The position numbers and the translations under genes were made by a program. A DNA stretch of 59,519 nt. Origin: Clostridiales bacterium. GTDB lineage: Bacteria; Bacillota; Peptococcia; DRI-13; UBA5745. Every line of letters starts with the position of its first letter. The first letter of the stretch is position 1. Below are positions 35,437 to 47,829 of this stretch, piece after piece. The stretch lies in the NCBI GenBank assembly GCA_009782505.1, contig WRIW01000008.1, forward strand, positions 1 to 59,519, given 5' to 3'. The notes beneath the pieces were generated by a model, which ran no database searches, was not told the DNA's origin, and saw only the letters and a program-made list of their open reading frames with translations.

Positions 35437-36333
35437 GTGCTGGACAAGACGTCAACCGGGCATGCCGCATCGTTGTTTACCATCCTGGTATGGGGGACGA
35501 CTTTTACCTCGACGAAGCTGCTGCTGCGGTACTTCACGCCCACAGAGATACAGATCATAAGAAATTCCTTCGCCTTCCTGGCGTTATTTCTGCTGAAATC
35601 GGAAAAAACGCCCCTGGCGAAGAAATGGCACGAGCTGCTCTTTGCCGGAGCCGGCATATGCGGGATAACTTTATACTATGTATTTGAAAACAACGCGCTT
35701 TCCATATCCACGGTGGCGAATACCAGCCTGATCGTGGCCACGTCCCCATTATTTACTGCGCTGCTGTCCCTCTGGTTCCTGAAAGCGGAGCGGCCGGGGC
35801 CGTTATTCTACGTCGGCTTCCTGACGGCGATCTCGGGCATCGCCATGATCAGCATAAACGGGCTGATGAATCTGCAGCTGAATCCGCTGGGGGATCTGCT
35901 TGCCCTTGGGGCCTCCGTCGCCTGGGCGGCTTACTCCATTTTCACAAAGAAGCTGAGCACTTACGGCTACGACACTGTGCGGATCACCCGGCGCGTATTC
36001 GGCTACGGGCTGCTGTTTTCCCTGCCCCTGGCTCTGCTCTCCGGCTTCCGGCCCGCCCTGGATGCGCTAGCCATGCCGGTGAATCTGTTCAATATCCTGT
36101 TTCTTAGCCTGTGCGCCTCCGCTTTGTGCTTCGTCGCCTGGAACTTCGCCGTAAAGATGCTTGGGGCGGTGCGTACTTCCGTCTATATCTACCTTGTGCC
36201 TGTGGTGTCGGTCACGACCTCGGCCATCGTCCTGGGCGAAACGGTGACGTGGATGCTAGTGACCGGCGCGGCCCTGACGCTCCTGGGCCTTTTCCTTTCG
36301 GAGCTGAAGAGCTTCCGCAGACAGAGCCGGTAG
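35437..36333 (+). CDS. EamA/DMT-superfamily transporter
   Basis: A 298-residue membrane protein with ten predicted helices in two EamA repeats (for example SLFTILVWGTTFTSTKLLL at the start and GDLLALGASVAWAAYSIFTKKL in the second repeat). DMT-family members export metabolites or amino acids; the substrate is unknown. It has a GTG start with GGAGG 7 bp upstream. It converges on copA with a 56-bp gap and no visible terminator. Confidence 0.85.
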   Translation: MLDKTSTGHAASLFTILVWGTTFTSTKLLLRYFTPTEIQIIRNSFAFLALFLLKSEKTPLAKKWHELLFAGAGICGITLYYVFENNALSISTVANTSLIVATSPLFTALLSLWFLKAERPGPLFYVGFLTAISGIAMISINGLMNLQLNPLGDLLALGASVAWAAYSIFTKKLSTYGYDTVRITRRVFGYGLLFSLPLALLSGFRPALDALAMPVNLFNILFLSLCASALCFVAWNFAVKMLGAVRTSVYIYLVPVVSVTTSAIVLGETVTWMLVTGAALTLLGLFLSELKSFRRQSR

Positions 36334-36389
36334 CCTACAGGTCAACACAGTCGATGGAAAACGCGAATCTGCTTGCCCGCGACGCGGCG

Positions 36390-38834
<2,445 letters not shown>

Positions 38835-38836
38835 GG

Positions 38837-39046
38837 TCAGGCGACTACTTCGTAGCCTTCCTCCTCGATGGCGGACTTGATCATCGCCAGGGGGCTCTCC
38901 TCGGGGTCGTGCTCTATGGTCGCGGTATTGCTGTCCAGATCCACAGCGACGCTGGTTATGCCGGGCAGGGCGGCTACGGCGTCATTCACCGCCTTCACGC
39001 AATGCTCGCAGGACATGCCCTCGATGTTGAGTATGATTTTCACCAT
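38837..39046 (-). CDS. copZ: Copper chaperone CopZ
   Basis: A 69-residue heavy-metal-associated domain with the Cu(I) site [11 protein letters not shown] at about residues 9-19 and a ferredoxin-like beta-alpha-beta pattern. It hands copper to CopA, whose gene starts 2 bp downstream. GGGAGG precedes the ATG. A TATAAT lies about 25-30 bp upstream on the minus strand with a poor -35, as expected for an inducible promoter, but no CsoR or CopY gene is in the window. Confidence 0.92.
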   Translation of the reverse strand: MVKIILNIEGMSCEHCVKAVNDAVAALPGITSVAVDLDSNTATIEHDPEESPLAMIKSAIEEEGYEVVA

Positions 39047-39117
39047 TTGATACGCCTCCCATTCCTTATATACTTCTATTATATAGCAGACTCACGCTTA
39101 AGGAAAGACGTCGCCCC

Positions 39118-40338
39118 TCAAGGCGCGCCCTTCCTGAGCTTCAGCACGATCACCGCGCCCAAGAGCAGCGCCACGGCAACGATCACTATGTTGAAAAGCA
39201 GGCGGTAATCCCGCGCGGGAGCCCCCTGCTCCGGCGCGTACAGGATCTCGCTTATGGAAGCCTTGTCTATCGGGCCTCTCAGGACGTCGCTTTTGTACCG
39301 CTCGATATCGTATACCGGGGCCCGCTTCGACGCGTCCCTGCCGAACTCCAGTATATAGCTTTCTCCCGCCTTTCCCTCAAACACCACTTCGTCGGCATAG
39401 TACCTCACGGTGATGCTGTCCACCGCTATCGGCTTGTCGTCGCCATCGTCTAGGATGACGACATATTCGTCGTCATGGGATATACTCCAATTTAAAGGTA
39501 TCGCCGTGTCCGTATATGACATGCCGCTAAAGGAGAGATTGTAGAGCTCTTTGCCTACCCCATGGGGCGTGCGGGCGTATCGCTTAAACATACTGCCGGT
39601 GTGTATCGTGACGTCGTACAACCGTAGATTTCGCAAGCCGCTGATGGCAATATTTGTAGCCCTGCCGCCGCTGCCGACGGTGAAGGCAGGTTCCAGGCTC
39701 TCGATAAAGTTGGATTCTTCGCTGATCTCGACGCGGTATACAAGGGAGACGGCGTCAAAGGATATCCGCTCCAGATTATTTGCGAGCATCAGGCGGTAGT
39801 GGGTATACTTCCTGGCTTGGGCAAACTCTATCGAAAGCTTGGTTACGCCGTCGATGGAGTAGAGCTTATCGTTCTGCACAAACTCCCAGTAGATATTGTC
39901 ATAACTTCCGTATAAGGCGACTTCCTTGGCGAAACCCGCGCTGGGCGTGGCAAACTCCAGGGACGTCGCTACGGCGTCGCCGCTGCGGGGCGCTGCAAGC
40001 TTATAGTCAAAGTAGAAACAATCGTCTTTGACATAGGAATCGACGAGAACCATGGGGTAGGCCTCTCTGCTCGCGTAAGCCCTTCGGTAGCCGGTGTGGA
40101 TGAAGTAGGGGACGCTTTCTCCGGCGCTGTCTATGATGAGCAGATCCGACAAATCATCGTTTGACGCGTTATATATCTCCGGCGTAAGGCGAAGGGACTT
40201 GTATCGGCTGTCGCCGGCGAGCGCCAGCTTGGCGGCGTTGGGGGCGACGGAAGCCGCCGGCCGGGATCCGGCGGCACAGCCGGCGGCGGAGCCGGCCAAA
40301 GCCAGGGCGAGTACAATGCTAATCGCTTTTTTCCCCAT
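39118..40338 (-). CDS. DUF3999-like lipoprotein partner of the DUF2339 protein
   Basis: A 406-residue exported protein. Its lipoprotein signal peptide has the lipobox cysteine in GSAAGC, the body is beta-rich (YKSLRLTPEIYN, YYADEVVFEGKAGESYILEFG), and a single C-terminal helix (LLFNIVIVAVALLLGAVIVLKL) precedes KLRKGAP. Layout and position next to a DUF2339 protein match the DUF3999 family. I chose ATG 40338 with GAGGAGG upstream. It overlaps the DUF2339 stop by 20 bp, so the two are coupled. The role is unknown, probably in the cell envelope. Confidence 0.7.
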   Translation of the reverse strand: MGKKAISIVLALALAGSAAGCAAGSRPAASVAPNAAKLALAGDSRYKSLRLTPEIYNASNDDLSDLLIIDSAGESVPYFIHTGYRRAYASREAYPMVLVDSYVKDDCFYFDYKLAAPRSGDAVATSLEFATPSAGFAKEVALYGSYDNIYWEFVQNDKLYSIDGVTKLSIEFAQARKYTHYRLMLANNLERISFDAVSLVYRVEISEESNFIESLEPAFTVGSGGRATNIAISGLRNLRLYDVTIHTGSMFKRYARTPHGVGKELYNLSFSGMSYTDTAIPLNWSISHDDEYVVILDDGDDKPIAVDSITVRYYADEVVFEGKAGESYILEFGRDASKRAPVYDIERYKSDVLRGPIDKASISEILYAPEQGAPARDYRLLFNIVIVAVALLLGAVIVLKLRKGAP

Positions 40339-42856
40339 CGGCGGAGGCCTCCTCTCTAAGCTCCAGACGTCTGCTGAAGTATTGGTAGACGAAGGAAATG
40401 GCGATGAGGGTCGCGCCCAGGGCAAAGTAGGAGACGATCTGGTATCCTTGAGTCAGGCCGGCCAAGTCGATCAAAAAGAGCTTGATGACCGACAGGATCG
40501 CCAGGCCCAGCCCAAACCTGCGCACAAACGAGTACCGGCGCGTGAAGCCGTAGACGATCCACGCAAGGGCTGTCAAGACGTAGATGATGCTTATCGCGGC
40601 GTTGGAGAAGCGCAAATCGTACTGTGTGATCAGATTCTGCGTCAGGAGCAGCACGAAGTACCCGGAGACGACGAGGGGATACCATTCGACGCCCATGGCG
40701 CGCCCCAGCACGAGCATTTTCATGATCTCGCGCAAAGCCAGGACGGAGAGAAGCCCGAGGGCCAGGAGGATCGCCGTGCCCGCCGCCGTGATCCCTGGGG
40801 ATGGAGTCCCGACCCTGAGATATACGCGGGAAACCGGCTCCAAAGCCGTATTCATCAAAGCCAGCGCCAGTATTCCAAGCCCGTGAAGGGCGACGGACAC
40901 TATCCTGGTTCCCAGATCGTGGAGAAGCCTGATCCGCGAAAAGGCGTAAGCGAGAAGAAATGTCGCGGTCACCGCCGCGGCGCCGGTAAGGTAATCGACT
41001 TGATAGGCCGACTGCCCGCCCAGCCTGTACAAGACGCCGTACAGTTTGCCGAAGATGAGGTACATAGTGAAAAACCACGCGTTCACCAGGGCAAAATATT
41101 TATATACTTTAACAAATAGCCCGGTCATTAACCCCGTATACATATACGCGCCTAATAAAACCAGGCTGCCGAGAGTGATCGCGGAGTACTTATAAACGAA
41201 GAGATAATGCCCCGTCCAAACGCAGTCATTCGCGACAAAGGCGACCAGGCACAGCAGGCATATGACCAAGCCTGCCCGCCTGAAGCTTTTTTCGTCGCGA
41301 AGTACCCCGTACGCGGCAAGCGCCACGCCTTGCGCGAGCCATCCGAGGGACAGCCACGCCCGCCCGAATTGCAGGGGGATGACCAGGACGACAAAAGCGA
41401 GGCCCGTCAAGTAAAACAAGGCCCGGATATGACGCTCGCCCCCGGCGAATCTCTTCTCGATAAACCTTCCGAGGAGGAGGTAGATCGCCGCGAAAGCCAC
41501 GGCAAGCGCCCCGTGATAATCCTGCAAACCGAAGCTGTAAAACACGCCGAATAGGATGAGGCTGCTAAAAAAGGTATTGAGGGCCAGGAATACGACGTCG
41601 GCTCTCCTGAACCCCGCTTTGGCGCGGTACGCGCCGACGATGGGAATGGCCGTGTAGGTCAGAAACGCGAACAGCACATAAAGGATAGTGCATACCCGCC
41701 TGGGCAGGCCCGGGGCGCCGTAAGAATCCATGCAGATATAAAGTGTGCCCGCCGTATTGAGAAACAATCCGATAAACGGGGATATACGCCACTTCTTATG
41801 GGTAGAGAGGGACAGCGCGAGGAGGTTCAAGACCACAAAATAAACCATGGCGCCGTAGGCGACGGCCGTATCCGTACCGATGGAGAACATGGGCAGGTAT
41901 CCGCCGATCAACGCGAAGGCAGCTATCGTCTGAGAGTTGTAGCGGTTGGACAAGACAAAAGCCGCTGCCGTGACCAGGACGCACACGGCGATGGCGGGGT
42001 ACACATCCAGTATATGCAGGGCGAAGTAACTCGTGGCCAACGCGGCAAAGAGTATGCCGACGCCCCCCGCGGATAAACCCAGCGAGAAGATGTTTGGCTT
42101 TTTCCTGTTCAGCATCTCCCCCGCGGCAAGCAAGAGGCCGCCCAGGGCATACAACATGACGCCCTTCAGCAGGTCGGTCAGCTGCACGTAAGCGAATCTG
42201 GCCAGGGTGATCGAGCCGGCGATGAGCAGGAAGATACCGACTGTATTCAGGACATTTAACCCGACAAACCGTTCGAGATTGTTCTTCTTCGCCAGCGCCC
42301 GTATCTGCTCGTCGGTGATCTGCTCTTCTTTCAGGGCTTCAAGCCCGTCCCGTTCCTCCCGGGTGAAGGGGCCCGGCGCCAGGGTCGCTTTCGCCCGGGC
42401 TTCGGTGGCTTTACGATCCAATGAAGCCGATAATTCGTCAAGCCTCGCGTATATGTCGTCCCGGAGGTCGATATTGTCTTTCGCCAGAGCCCTCCTGAAC
42501 CGGATGATCCGCGCCCTCGCTTTGCTCTCGATGGCCGTCAGTCTATCCAGCTCACCGTCTACGCCGGTATTGAATAAGACCTCGAGCTTCTGCGCCGTGG
42601 TGGTGACGAACCGCAGCTTTTCATTGTATATCTGCTCATAAAGCGTATTCTTCAGGTTTGCGTTCTCTTCGGCCAAATCCGCCAACGCTTTGTCAGCCCG
42701 CTCAAAATCCCCGCGTTGCTTCTCCAGCTCCGCCGCAAGCCTGGCGTTTTCCCTGGCCAGGTCGCTGCTTTCGAGAGCCAGCTGCTCGGCTTCAAGCTCG
42801 GATAAGACTTCTCTTTGCCGGCTGATGATGTCTTTCAATTTGTCCGCCGCGCCCAT
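40319..42856 (-). CDS. DUF2339 multi-pass membrane protein
   Basis: An 845-residue protein. Residues 1-90 are a coiled coil (SRQREVLSELEAEQLALE), 90-190 are soluble and helical, and the remainder holds more than twenty hydrophobic helices of the DUF2339 type (VGLNVLNTVGIFLLIAGS near residue 200, GGYLPMF). ATG 42856 follows AAGGAG; a GTG three codons earlier overlaps the SD. It forms a coupled pair with the DUF3999-like lipoprotein. The function of the family is not established. The palindromic element lies in its upstream region. Confidence 0.83.
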   Translation of the reverse strand: MGAADKLKDIISRQREVLSELEAEQLALESSDLARENARLAAELEKQRGDFERADKALADLAEENANLKNTLYEQIYNEKLRFVTTTAQKLEVLFNTGVDGELDRLTAIESKARARIIRFRRALAKDNIDLRDDIYARLDELSASLDRKATEARAKATLAPGPFTREERDGLEALKEEQITDEQIRALAKKNNLERFVGLNVLNTVGIFLLIAGSITLARFAYVQLTDLLKGVMLYALGGLLLAAGEMLNRKKPNIFSLGLSAGGVGILFAALATSYFALHILDVYPAIAVCVLVTAAAFVLSNRYNSQTIAAFALIGGYLPMFSIGTDTAVAYGAMVYFVVLNLLALSLSTHKKWRISPFIGLFLNTAGTLYICMDSYGAPGLPRRVCTILYVLFAFLTYTAIPIVGAYRAKAGFRRADVVFLALNTFFSSLILFGVFYSFGLQDYHGALAVAFAAIYLLLGRFIEKRFAGGERHIRALFYLTGLAFVVLVIPLQFGRAWLSLGWLAQGVALAAYGVLRDEKSFRRAGLVICLLCLVAFVANDCVWTGHYLFVYKYSAITLGSLVLLGAYMYTGLMTGLFVKVYKYFALVNAWFFTMYLIFGKLYGVLYRLGGQSAYQVDYLTGAAAVTATFLLAYAFSRIRLLHDLGTRIVSVALHGLGILALALMNTALEPVSRVYLRVGTPSPGITAAGTAILLALGLLSVLALREIMKMLVLGRAMGVEWYPLVVSGYFVLLLTQNLITQYDLRFSNAAISIIYVLTALAWIVYGFTRRYSFVRRFGLGLAILSVIKLFLIDLAGLTQGYQIVSYFALGATLIAISFVYQYFSRRLELREEASADGEKSD

Positions 42857-42925
42857 GATCCACACTCCTTGCGTAACGGGAATATTTAATCATGATATCC
42901 CGGGATTGTCAATTTGGATCAGCTA

Positions 42926-43175
42926 CGGTTCAAGGGGGCTGGGAGCCCAAAGCGCGCCAATTTGCCGCGATGGTTCACAGCTTCGGCCAGATATAGCAAT
43001 CGTTCGATACAAATCCTGACGACTACAACGCGACGTCGTGTCGCGTTCCGTCTGGTGCGACGTCCATGTCGCACCCACGGATTTGCCATATTTGCGATTG
43101 CTTATCTGGCATACGAAGCCGTTCAATCCATCGCGGCAAATTGGCGCGCTTTGGGCTCCCAGCCCCCCTGAACCG
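42926..43175 (+). repeat. Large palindromic element, copy 3 (complete)
   Basis: The 250-bp element occupies most of the 42857-43322 gap. The outer arms CGGTTCAAGGGGGCTGGGAG and the reverse complement of CTCCCAGCCCCCCTGAACCG match, and the arm similarity continues inward for about 85 bp with bulges. The centre carries AACGCGAC/GTCGCGTT and GGTGCGAC/GTCGCACC hairpins. It lies between two divergent genes. The 43176-43322 remainder holds only the helD copy 2 Shine-Dalgarno site. Confidence 0.9.
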
Positions 43176-43322
43176 TTACCCATTGCCCAACCCGGCGTTT
43201 CGTGTTAAATTTAAGGAAGCGCCGCCATGACGCTCTGCCACTTTACCGCTCTGCCACCTTGCCGCTATGTTGGCTGCCCGGTGGGCGCGCTGTAGACTTA
43301 TTGCTTAAGGAGGCCGGACGCC

Positions 43323-45653
43323 ATCGAATCTTTCGCCCAAGAATCCGCAACCCGCGCCGGGGCGGCATACACCCCGGAAGAGCTCGCCTTCGAGGAAGGG
43401 CGCCTGGCCGATACGATAGCTCTAGCCGGGGCGCTCCTTGAGCGCGCTAAGATCGAGGAAGAGAAAGACGTAGCCGCCATCGTGGACGCCAAGCAGGAGA
43501 TGGGGGAGTATACCGCCCACGCCATGGCGAGCCTTTATAAAGACGACGGCTTCCAGCAGTTGGCGGAAGCGGCTTTGTATGTGGATCAGATAAACACGCG
43601 GATCGCCCTGCAGCAGGAGAAGGCAAACAGGATACGCCGGCTGGAGCGGATGCTGCTGTCCCCGTACTTTGCCAGGGTGGACTTCCTCTTCGACGGCGAC
43701 GCCGAAGCGGAAAGGATGTATATCGGGCGCGCTTCGATGAAAGACCCGGACAGCAATGAAATCAAGGTCTACGACTGGCGGGCGCCGGTGGCGGGCATAT
43801 TCTACCGCTTCGGGCCGGGCAGGGCGTACTACGACGCGCCGTCGGGCAGGATCGATGGGGAGCTGCTGCTGAAGCGGCAGTACGAGATCCGGGACGGCAG
43901 GCTCGTCTTTTTCTTCGACGCGGACGTGGAGATCGTGGACGAATTCCTGCGGCAGTTCCTTTCCCAGAACGCCTCGGCCAGGATGAAGACCATCGTGGAG
44001 ACCATACAGCGGGATCAGGACGCGGTGATCCGGGATAGCGAAAACGACCTCCTGATGGTGCAGGGGGCGGCGGGCAGCGGCAAGACCTCCATCGGCCTTC
44101 ACCGGGTGGCTTACCTGATGTATCAGGGGCTGGCGAACCGGCTGGCGGCGGACAATATCGTGATCCTCTCCCCAAACACCTTGTTTGAGCGGTATATATC
44201 CGGCATACTGCCCGAGCTGGGGGAGCAGAATGTGGTTTCCCTCACGGCGGAGAAGATACTGGACGACGTCCTGGGTGGCAGGGTGTTCCAGACGAAAAAC
44301 CAATTATTGGAAACCATCGGCGTCGCGGGCGACGGCGAGGAAACCCGGCTGATCAAAGGCGACCTTGAGTTCAAGACGGGTTTTGCTTTCATCGGCATAC
44401 TGGAGCGGTTCATCAAAGCCATACCGCGCCGCTTCGTCGCCTTCCGGGATGTGGCTTACGCCGGCAGCGTCGTCGCCCGGCGGCAGAGCTTGAAAAATAA
44501 GATCGTCAACAGCAAGAAGGGCCTTTCCCTGGCTGTGCTGCTCAAGCAGCTGGAAGCGGCTGTCCTTGACCAGGTCCACGAGGCGAGAAGGAGCCGGATG
44601 GACAGTTTAGCGGAGTTCGTGAAACGCTACGGCTACAGCCCCCGGGAGGGCGCGGCCGCCGCCCGGCTGCTGTCCGTGCTGGAGAGCGCAGCCCTCGTCA
44701 AAGAGATACGGACGTTTACGGAGCTTGATTATTTCGGCTTGTATGAGCGGCTATTTGCGGACGAAGCCTGGTTCTATCAGCTGGCGAAAGGTTTACCCTT
44801 GCCGGAGGGTATCGGGGGGATACTCAGCCGCACCAGGCAGGGCCTGGCTTCGGGCGCGCTGAGCCACGGGGACGCGCTTGCCCTGGCTTACCTGACACTG
44901 CGCCTGGGAGGCTACCGGTACATGGACAGGATACGCCAGGTGGTGCTGGACGAGGCTCAGGATTATTACCCCCTGCATTTCGCCTTGTACAATAAGCTAT
45001 TTCCCAAAGCGCGGTATACCGTGCTGGGCGACGTCAACCAGACCATAGCGAAGGAAGCCGACCTCTCGTTCTATGAGCAAGTCAGCCAAATATTGGGTAA
45101 GGAAAAGACCACCCTGGTCACCATGAACAAGAGTTTCCGCTGCACCAGCGAGATACTGGAGTTCAGCGCCGGGTTCCTGGAGGGCGGCGTGGAGATGGAG
45201 AGCTTCAGCCGCCACGGGGAGCCGCCTTCCGTCCATACCGCGGCCAGCGAAGCCGGGCTCGCGGACGTCATCATCGGGGAGATCGCCCTGAGCCTGGAGA
45301 AGGGCTGCGCCTCCGTGGGCTTGATCTGCAAGACAGCCGCCGACGCCGCCCGCTGGTATGAGCGGCTGGCAGGGTTGTGGGACGGGGGCGGGAGCGGGAC
45401 GGCGATGCATCTGGTGGAGGAGGCCCGGGAAGAGGAGCTTAGCGGCGTTTTTGTCGTCCCCGTCTATCTGACCAAGGGGTTGGAGTTCGACGCCGTGCTG
45501 GTGCCGGACGCCGACCGGGAGCGCTACCGGGGCAAGGACGACAGGAAGCTGCTTTACATCGCTTGCTCCAGGGCGCTGCATAGGCTGGCGCTTTTCTACG
45601 CCGGGGAAGCCAGCCCCTGGCTGGCCGCGCATCCGGGAAGGGGGGGCGAATGA
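43323..45653 (+). CDS. HelD-like helicase/RNA polymerase recycling factor, copy 2 (apparent ATC start)
   Basis: About 776 residues if started at 43323. It has the HelD pattern: helical N-terminal arm, YIGRASMKDP, DWRAPVAGIFYR, Walker A QGAAGSGKT near residue 248, VLDEAQDYYPLH, LGDVNQTI, VPVYLTKGLEFD and YIACSRALHRL. The first conventional in-frame start is GTG 43482, without an SD, and it would delete about 53 residues of the N-terminal arm present in copy 1. The frame is open from 43296, and a perfect AAGGAGG (43307-43313) sits 9 bp before an in-frame ATC at 43323. I therefore place the start there, with low certainty. It is co-transcribed with the carrier-like gene, which overlaps its stop. 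Confidence 0.85.
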   Translation: MESFAQESATRAGAAYTPEELAFEEGRLADTIALAGALLERAKIEEEKDVAAIVDAKQEMGEYTAHAMASLYKDDGFQQLAEAALYVDQINTRIALQQEKANRIRRLERMLLSPYFARVDFLFDGDAEAERMYIGRASMKDPDSNEIKVYDWRAPVAGIFYRFGPGRAYYDAPSGRIDGELLLKRQYEIRDGRLVFFFDADVEIVDEFLRQFLSQNASARMKTIVETIQRDQDAVIRDSENDLLMVQGAAGSGKTSIGLHRVAYLMYQGLANRLAADNIVILSPNTLFERYISGILPELGEQNVVSLTAEKILDDVLGGRVFQTKNQLLETIGVAGDGEETRLIKGDLEFKTGFAFIGILERFIKAIPRRFVAFRDVAYAGSVVARRQSLKNKIVNSKKGLSLAVLLKQLEAAVLDQVHEARRSRMDSLAEFVKRYGYSPREGAAAARLLSVLESAALVKEIRTFTELDYFGLYERLFADEAWFYQLAKGLPLPEGIGGILSRTRQGLASGALSHGDALALAYLTLRLGGYRYMDRIRQVVLDEAQDYYPLHFALYNKLFPKARYTVLGDVNQTIAKEADLSFYEQVSQILGKEKTTLVTMNKSFRCTSEILEFSAGFLEGGVEMESFSRHGEPPSVHTAASEAGLADVIIGEIALSLEKGCASVGLICKTAADAARWYERLAGLWDGGGSGTAMHLVEEAREEELSGVFVVPVYLTKGLEFDAVLVPDADRERYRGKDDRKLLYIACSRALHRLALFYAGEASPWLAAHPGRGGE

Positions 45654-45958
45654 TGGCGAACCGGGACACGCAGACGGAGATCATGGAGATGTTCAGCCGC
45701 ATACTTGGCGCCCGGGACGACGACGTCGGACCTGAGACGCCGCTGAGTAAAGAAAACAACATCGAGCACATCGATGTTGTCAAGCTGGTCATGGACTGCG
45801 AGAAGCGGTTCAGGGTCACGATATGGGATGAGGACGTACTTCAGCTGAAGAGCGTGACCGACCTGGCCGCGTATGTGGACAGGCAACTTGCCGAAGGGAC
45901 GGACGACCTGGCCCTCCATGACGATAAGCAGCGCAACGCCTGGTACTATGAGTATTGA
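45650..45958 (+). CDS. Acyl-carrier-protein-like protein lacking the phosphopantetheine serine
   Basis: A 102-residue protein that aligns with ACPs along its length: PETPLSKENN for the helix I-II loop, then EHIDVVKLVMDCEKRF where ACPs have D-S-L-D-x-V-E-L-V. The carrier serine position is His40. Residues DEDVLQLKSVTDLAAYV match helix III. An acidic tail ends WYYEY. It starts at ATG overlapping the HelD TGA. Without the serine it cannot carry an acyl group in the normal way and may be a binding or regulatory domain. It could equally be a divergent non-ACP family. Confidence 0.7.
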   Translation: MMANRDTQTEIMEMFSRILGARDDDVGPETPLSKENNIEHIDVVKLVMDCEKRFRVTIWDEDVLQLKSVTDLAAYVDRQLAEGTDDLALHDDKQRNAWYYEY

Positions 45959-45997
45959 GATTCACGAATACTTCGCGACTTCGAAAAGCGCTTGCTC

Positions 45998-47809
45998 TCA
46001 GGCCATGTGCTTCCCGGTATAAGCGGATTTGCTCCTGACGATAAGGAGCAGGAAAGCGGCGGACAGGCAGGCAAGCAGGACGGATGACCAGGCCAGACCA
46101 GCCGCGCCTGTGATCGGCAGGCTGCCCAAGGGCGGATACTCTTCAAATATCCACTCTTCGATGACTTCTTCCCAATGCCATTCCCCAAGAGGCACGCCTT
46201 CTTCATCAAACTCGATAAATATGCCGTCGTCCCCCGGCTCTATCGCGTGCCCGGACACAGTCGGGTTAGGCGGGATGTAGGGGTCGCTGCCGCCGGGGGG
46301 CGCGTATATAGTGATATTTGCCGTCCCACGCGGACCGTCCGGGTCATCCGGGTCGCGGGGATCGTCGGGGTCATCCGGGTCTGCGGGCGGCTCTTCCCCG
46401 TCCGGATCGTCGGGATCCGGGTCTTCTGTATCCTTATCGTCGTCTTTCGGCGGATCGGTCGCGGGGTCGCCGTCTGCGGGGGGCTTCACGGCGGGCTTCG
46501 TATAGGTGTTAGCGATGCTTGCCACCGCGTTTCCGTCGGTGGGCAGCAAGGTGGGGCCTTCGTCGTAGGTAACGGCGGCTGGCGCCGGGTCTGAGGCGCT
46601 TTCCATCACTTGGTATTCGCCGGCCCAGAGATTTGTCAGCACGGTTGGCTTGGCGGCAGTGAAAGGGATTTCGATGATGTACTCGCCCGTGTATCCGCCG
46701 CTGAAGCCGTCTACCTCGTTGCCGACGCAGTAGTAGCTGCCGTTGGCTTCCGGCTGCTTCTTGAAGCGGAGGATATTGGGCCCGCCGCCGGCGTCGGGCG
46801 TGCCGTGCAGATCGGCGATCGTCGCGGTAAATACGGTGGATTCGCCGACGCCCATGTCTTTATAATCGCCGAAAAGGGCTTTCCGGATGGTCAGGTTGCC
46901 CGTGCCGTGCACGTAGGTATTGGTGACGGTGACGGCGGCGCCGTCTGTGAGAGGCAAGCCGTTTCCGGCGTAGGTCGTTGTATAATGCAAGCCGTTTTCG
47001 TCGATTTCCTTGACCTCGTAGCGCTTGCCGAGAGGCATATTCGCTAAGGTAACCGGATTTGCCGCTGCGAAGGGGATACTGGTGACGAGAGACCCGGCTC
47101 CGCAAGCCGCGCCCCCATAGTAGTATGGCCCGCCGGACGAAGCATTCCCTACGCAGTAGTAGTCGGCGGAGCCGTCTGTATCGCGCACAAACACCAAGGC
47201 GGGGCTGCCGGGGGCGTCGAGGTCCATTATCTCCGCTTTGAATTCCGTATCGTTTTTCACGCCCCAGTCGGCATAAGCCACGGCGAGCTCTTTACGGATG
47301 GTAAGGCCGCCGACTTTGCTATTTGTAAAGGTCAGAACGGGAAATTCAGATGAATCTGCAGTTACCGTGGCATAGTTAGAACCTTTTTCTCCATAGTCTC
47401 CCGATATCGCGGGATTGCTGAAACCGGGAGGTACGACTTCCGACACGATATAGACATTACCCAATATCATTGGGTCGACGATATTTGCTTTCATACCGTG
47501 CTTCAGTGTTATTATCCCAATGCTCAGGTCATCTTGCTCATTATAATCAATGATTACCCCATTGATCGTTTTGCTGACGGCGCCATATAAATTGGCGGGC
47601 TGACTATACTGATCCGTAATGGAAAACTGTACCGGTTCATCATCAAGGGGATTACTGAATACCTTCTCAATGACAAATCCAGCAAACGACGGAGGGGAGA
47701 TAGCCTCGCTGCCCTGCGCCGGGATCAGCGCAAAAACCAGCGCCGCCGTTATAACCCATGCAAGCGCCCTCATCATACCGCGCGTTATCCGGTGAGTTTT
47801 TCGTTTCAT
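45998..47809 (-). CDS. LPxTG-anchored SpaA-like surface protein
   Basis: A protein of about 603 residues. It has a signal peptide (MMRALAWVITAALVFALIPAQGSEA), then three repeats of a beta-sandwich module, each opening with a TIRK-type strand (GGLTIRKELAV, GNLTIRKALFG) and closing with TFTNSK, VTNTYV or IANTYT. These resemble SpaA/Cna-B-like or DUF5979 domains. A Pro/Asp-rich wall-spanning stretch (DPDDPDGEEPPADPDDPDD) follows. The C-terminus is a sorting signal: LPITG, a hydrophobic helix and a basic tail. A sortase would link it to peptidoglycan; no sortase gene is in the window. ATG 47809 is chosen for its spacing from GGGGGGA; ATGs at 47815 and 47824 are also in frame. Confidence 0.85.
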   Translation of the reverse strand: MKRKTHRITRGMMRALAWVITAALVFALIPAQGSEAISPPSFAGFVIEKVFSNPLDDEPVQFSITDQYSQPANLYGAVSKTINGVIIDYNEQDDLSIGIITLKHGMKANIVDPMILGNVYIVSEVVPPGFSNPAISGDYGEKGSNYATVTADSSEFPVLTFTNSKVGGLTIRKELAVAYADWGVKNDTEFKAEIMDLDAPGSPALVFVRDTDGSADYYCVGNASSGGPYYYGGAACGAGSLVTSIPFAAANPVTLANMPLGKRYEVKEIDENGLHYTTTYAGNGLPLTDGAAVTVTNTYVHGTGNLTIRKALFGDYKDMGVGESTVFTATIADLHGTPDAGGGPNILRFKKQPEANGSYYCVGNEVDGFSGGYTGEYIIEIPFTAAKPTVLTNLWAGEYQVMESASDPAPAAVTYDEGPTLLPTDGNAVASIANTYTKPAVKPPADGDPATDPPKDDDKDTEDPDPDDPDGEEPPADPDDPDDPRDPDDPDGPRGTANITIYAPPGGSDPYIPPNPTVSGHAIEPGDDGIFIEFDEEGVPLGEWHWEEVIEEWIFEEYPPLGSLPITGAAGLAWSSVLLACLSAAFLLLIVRSKSAYTGKHMA

Positions 47810-47829
47810 ATTCATTCCCCCCATAAGTA

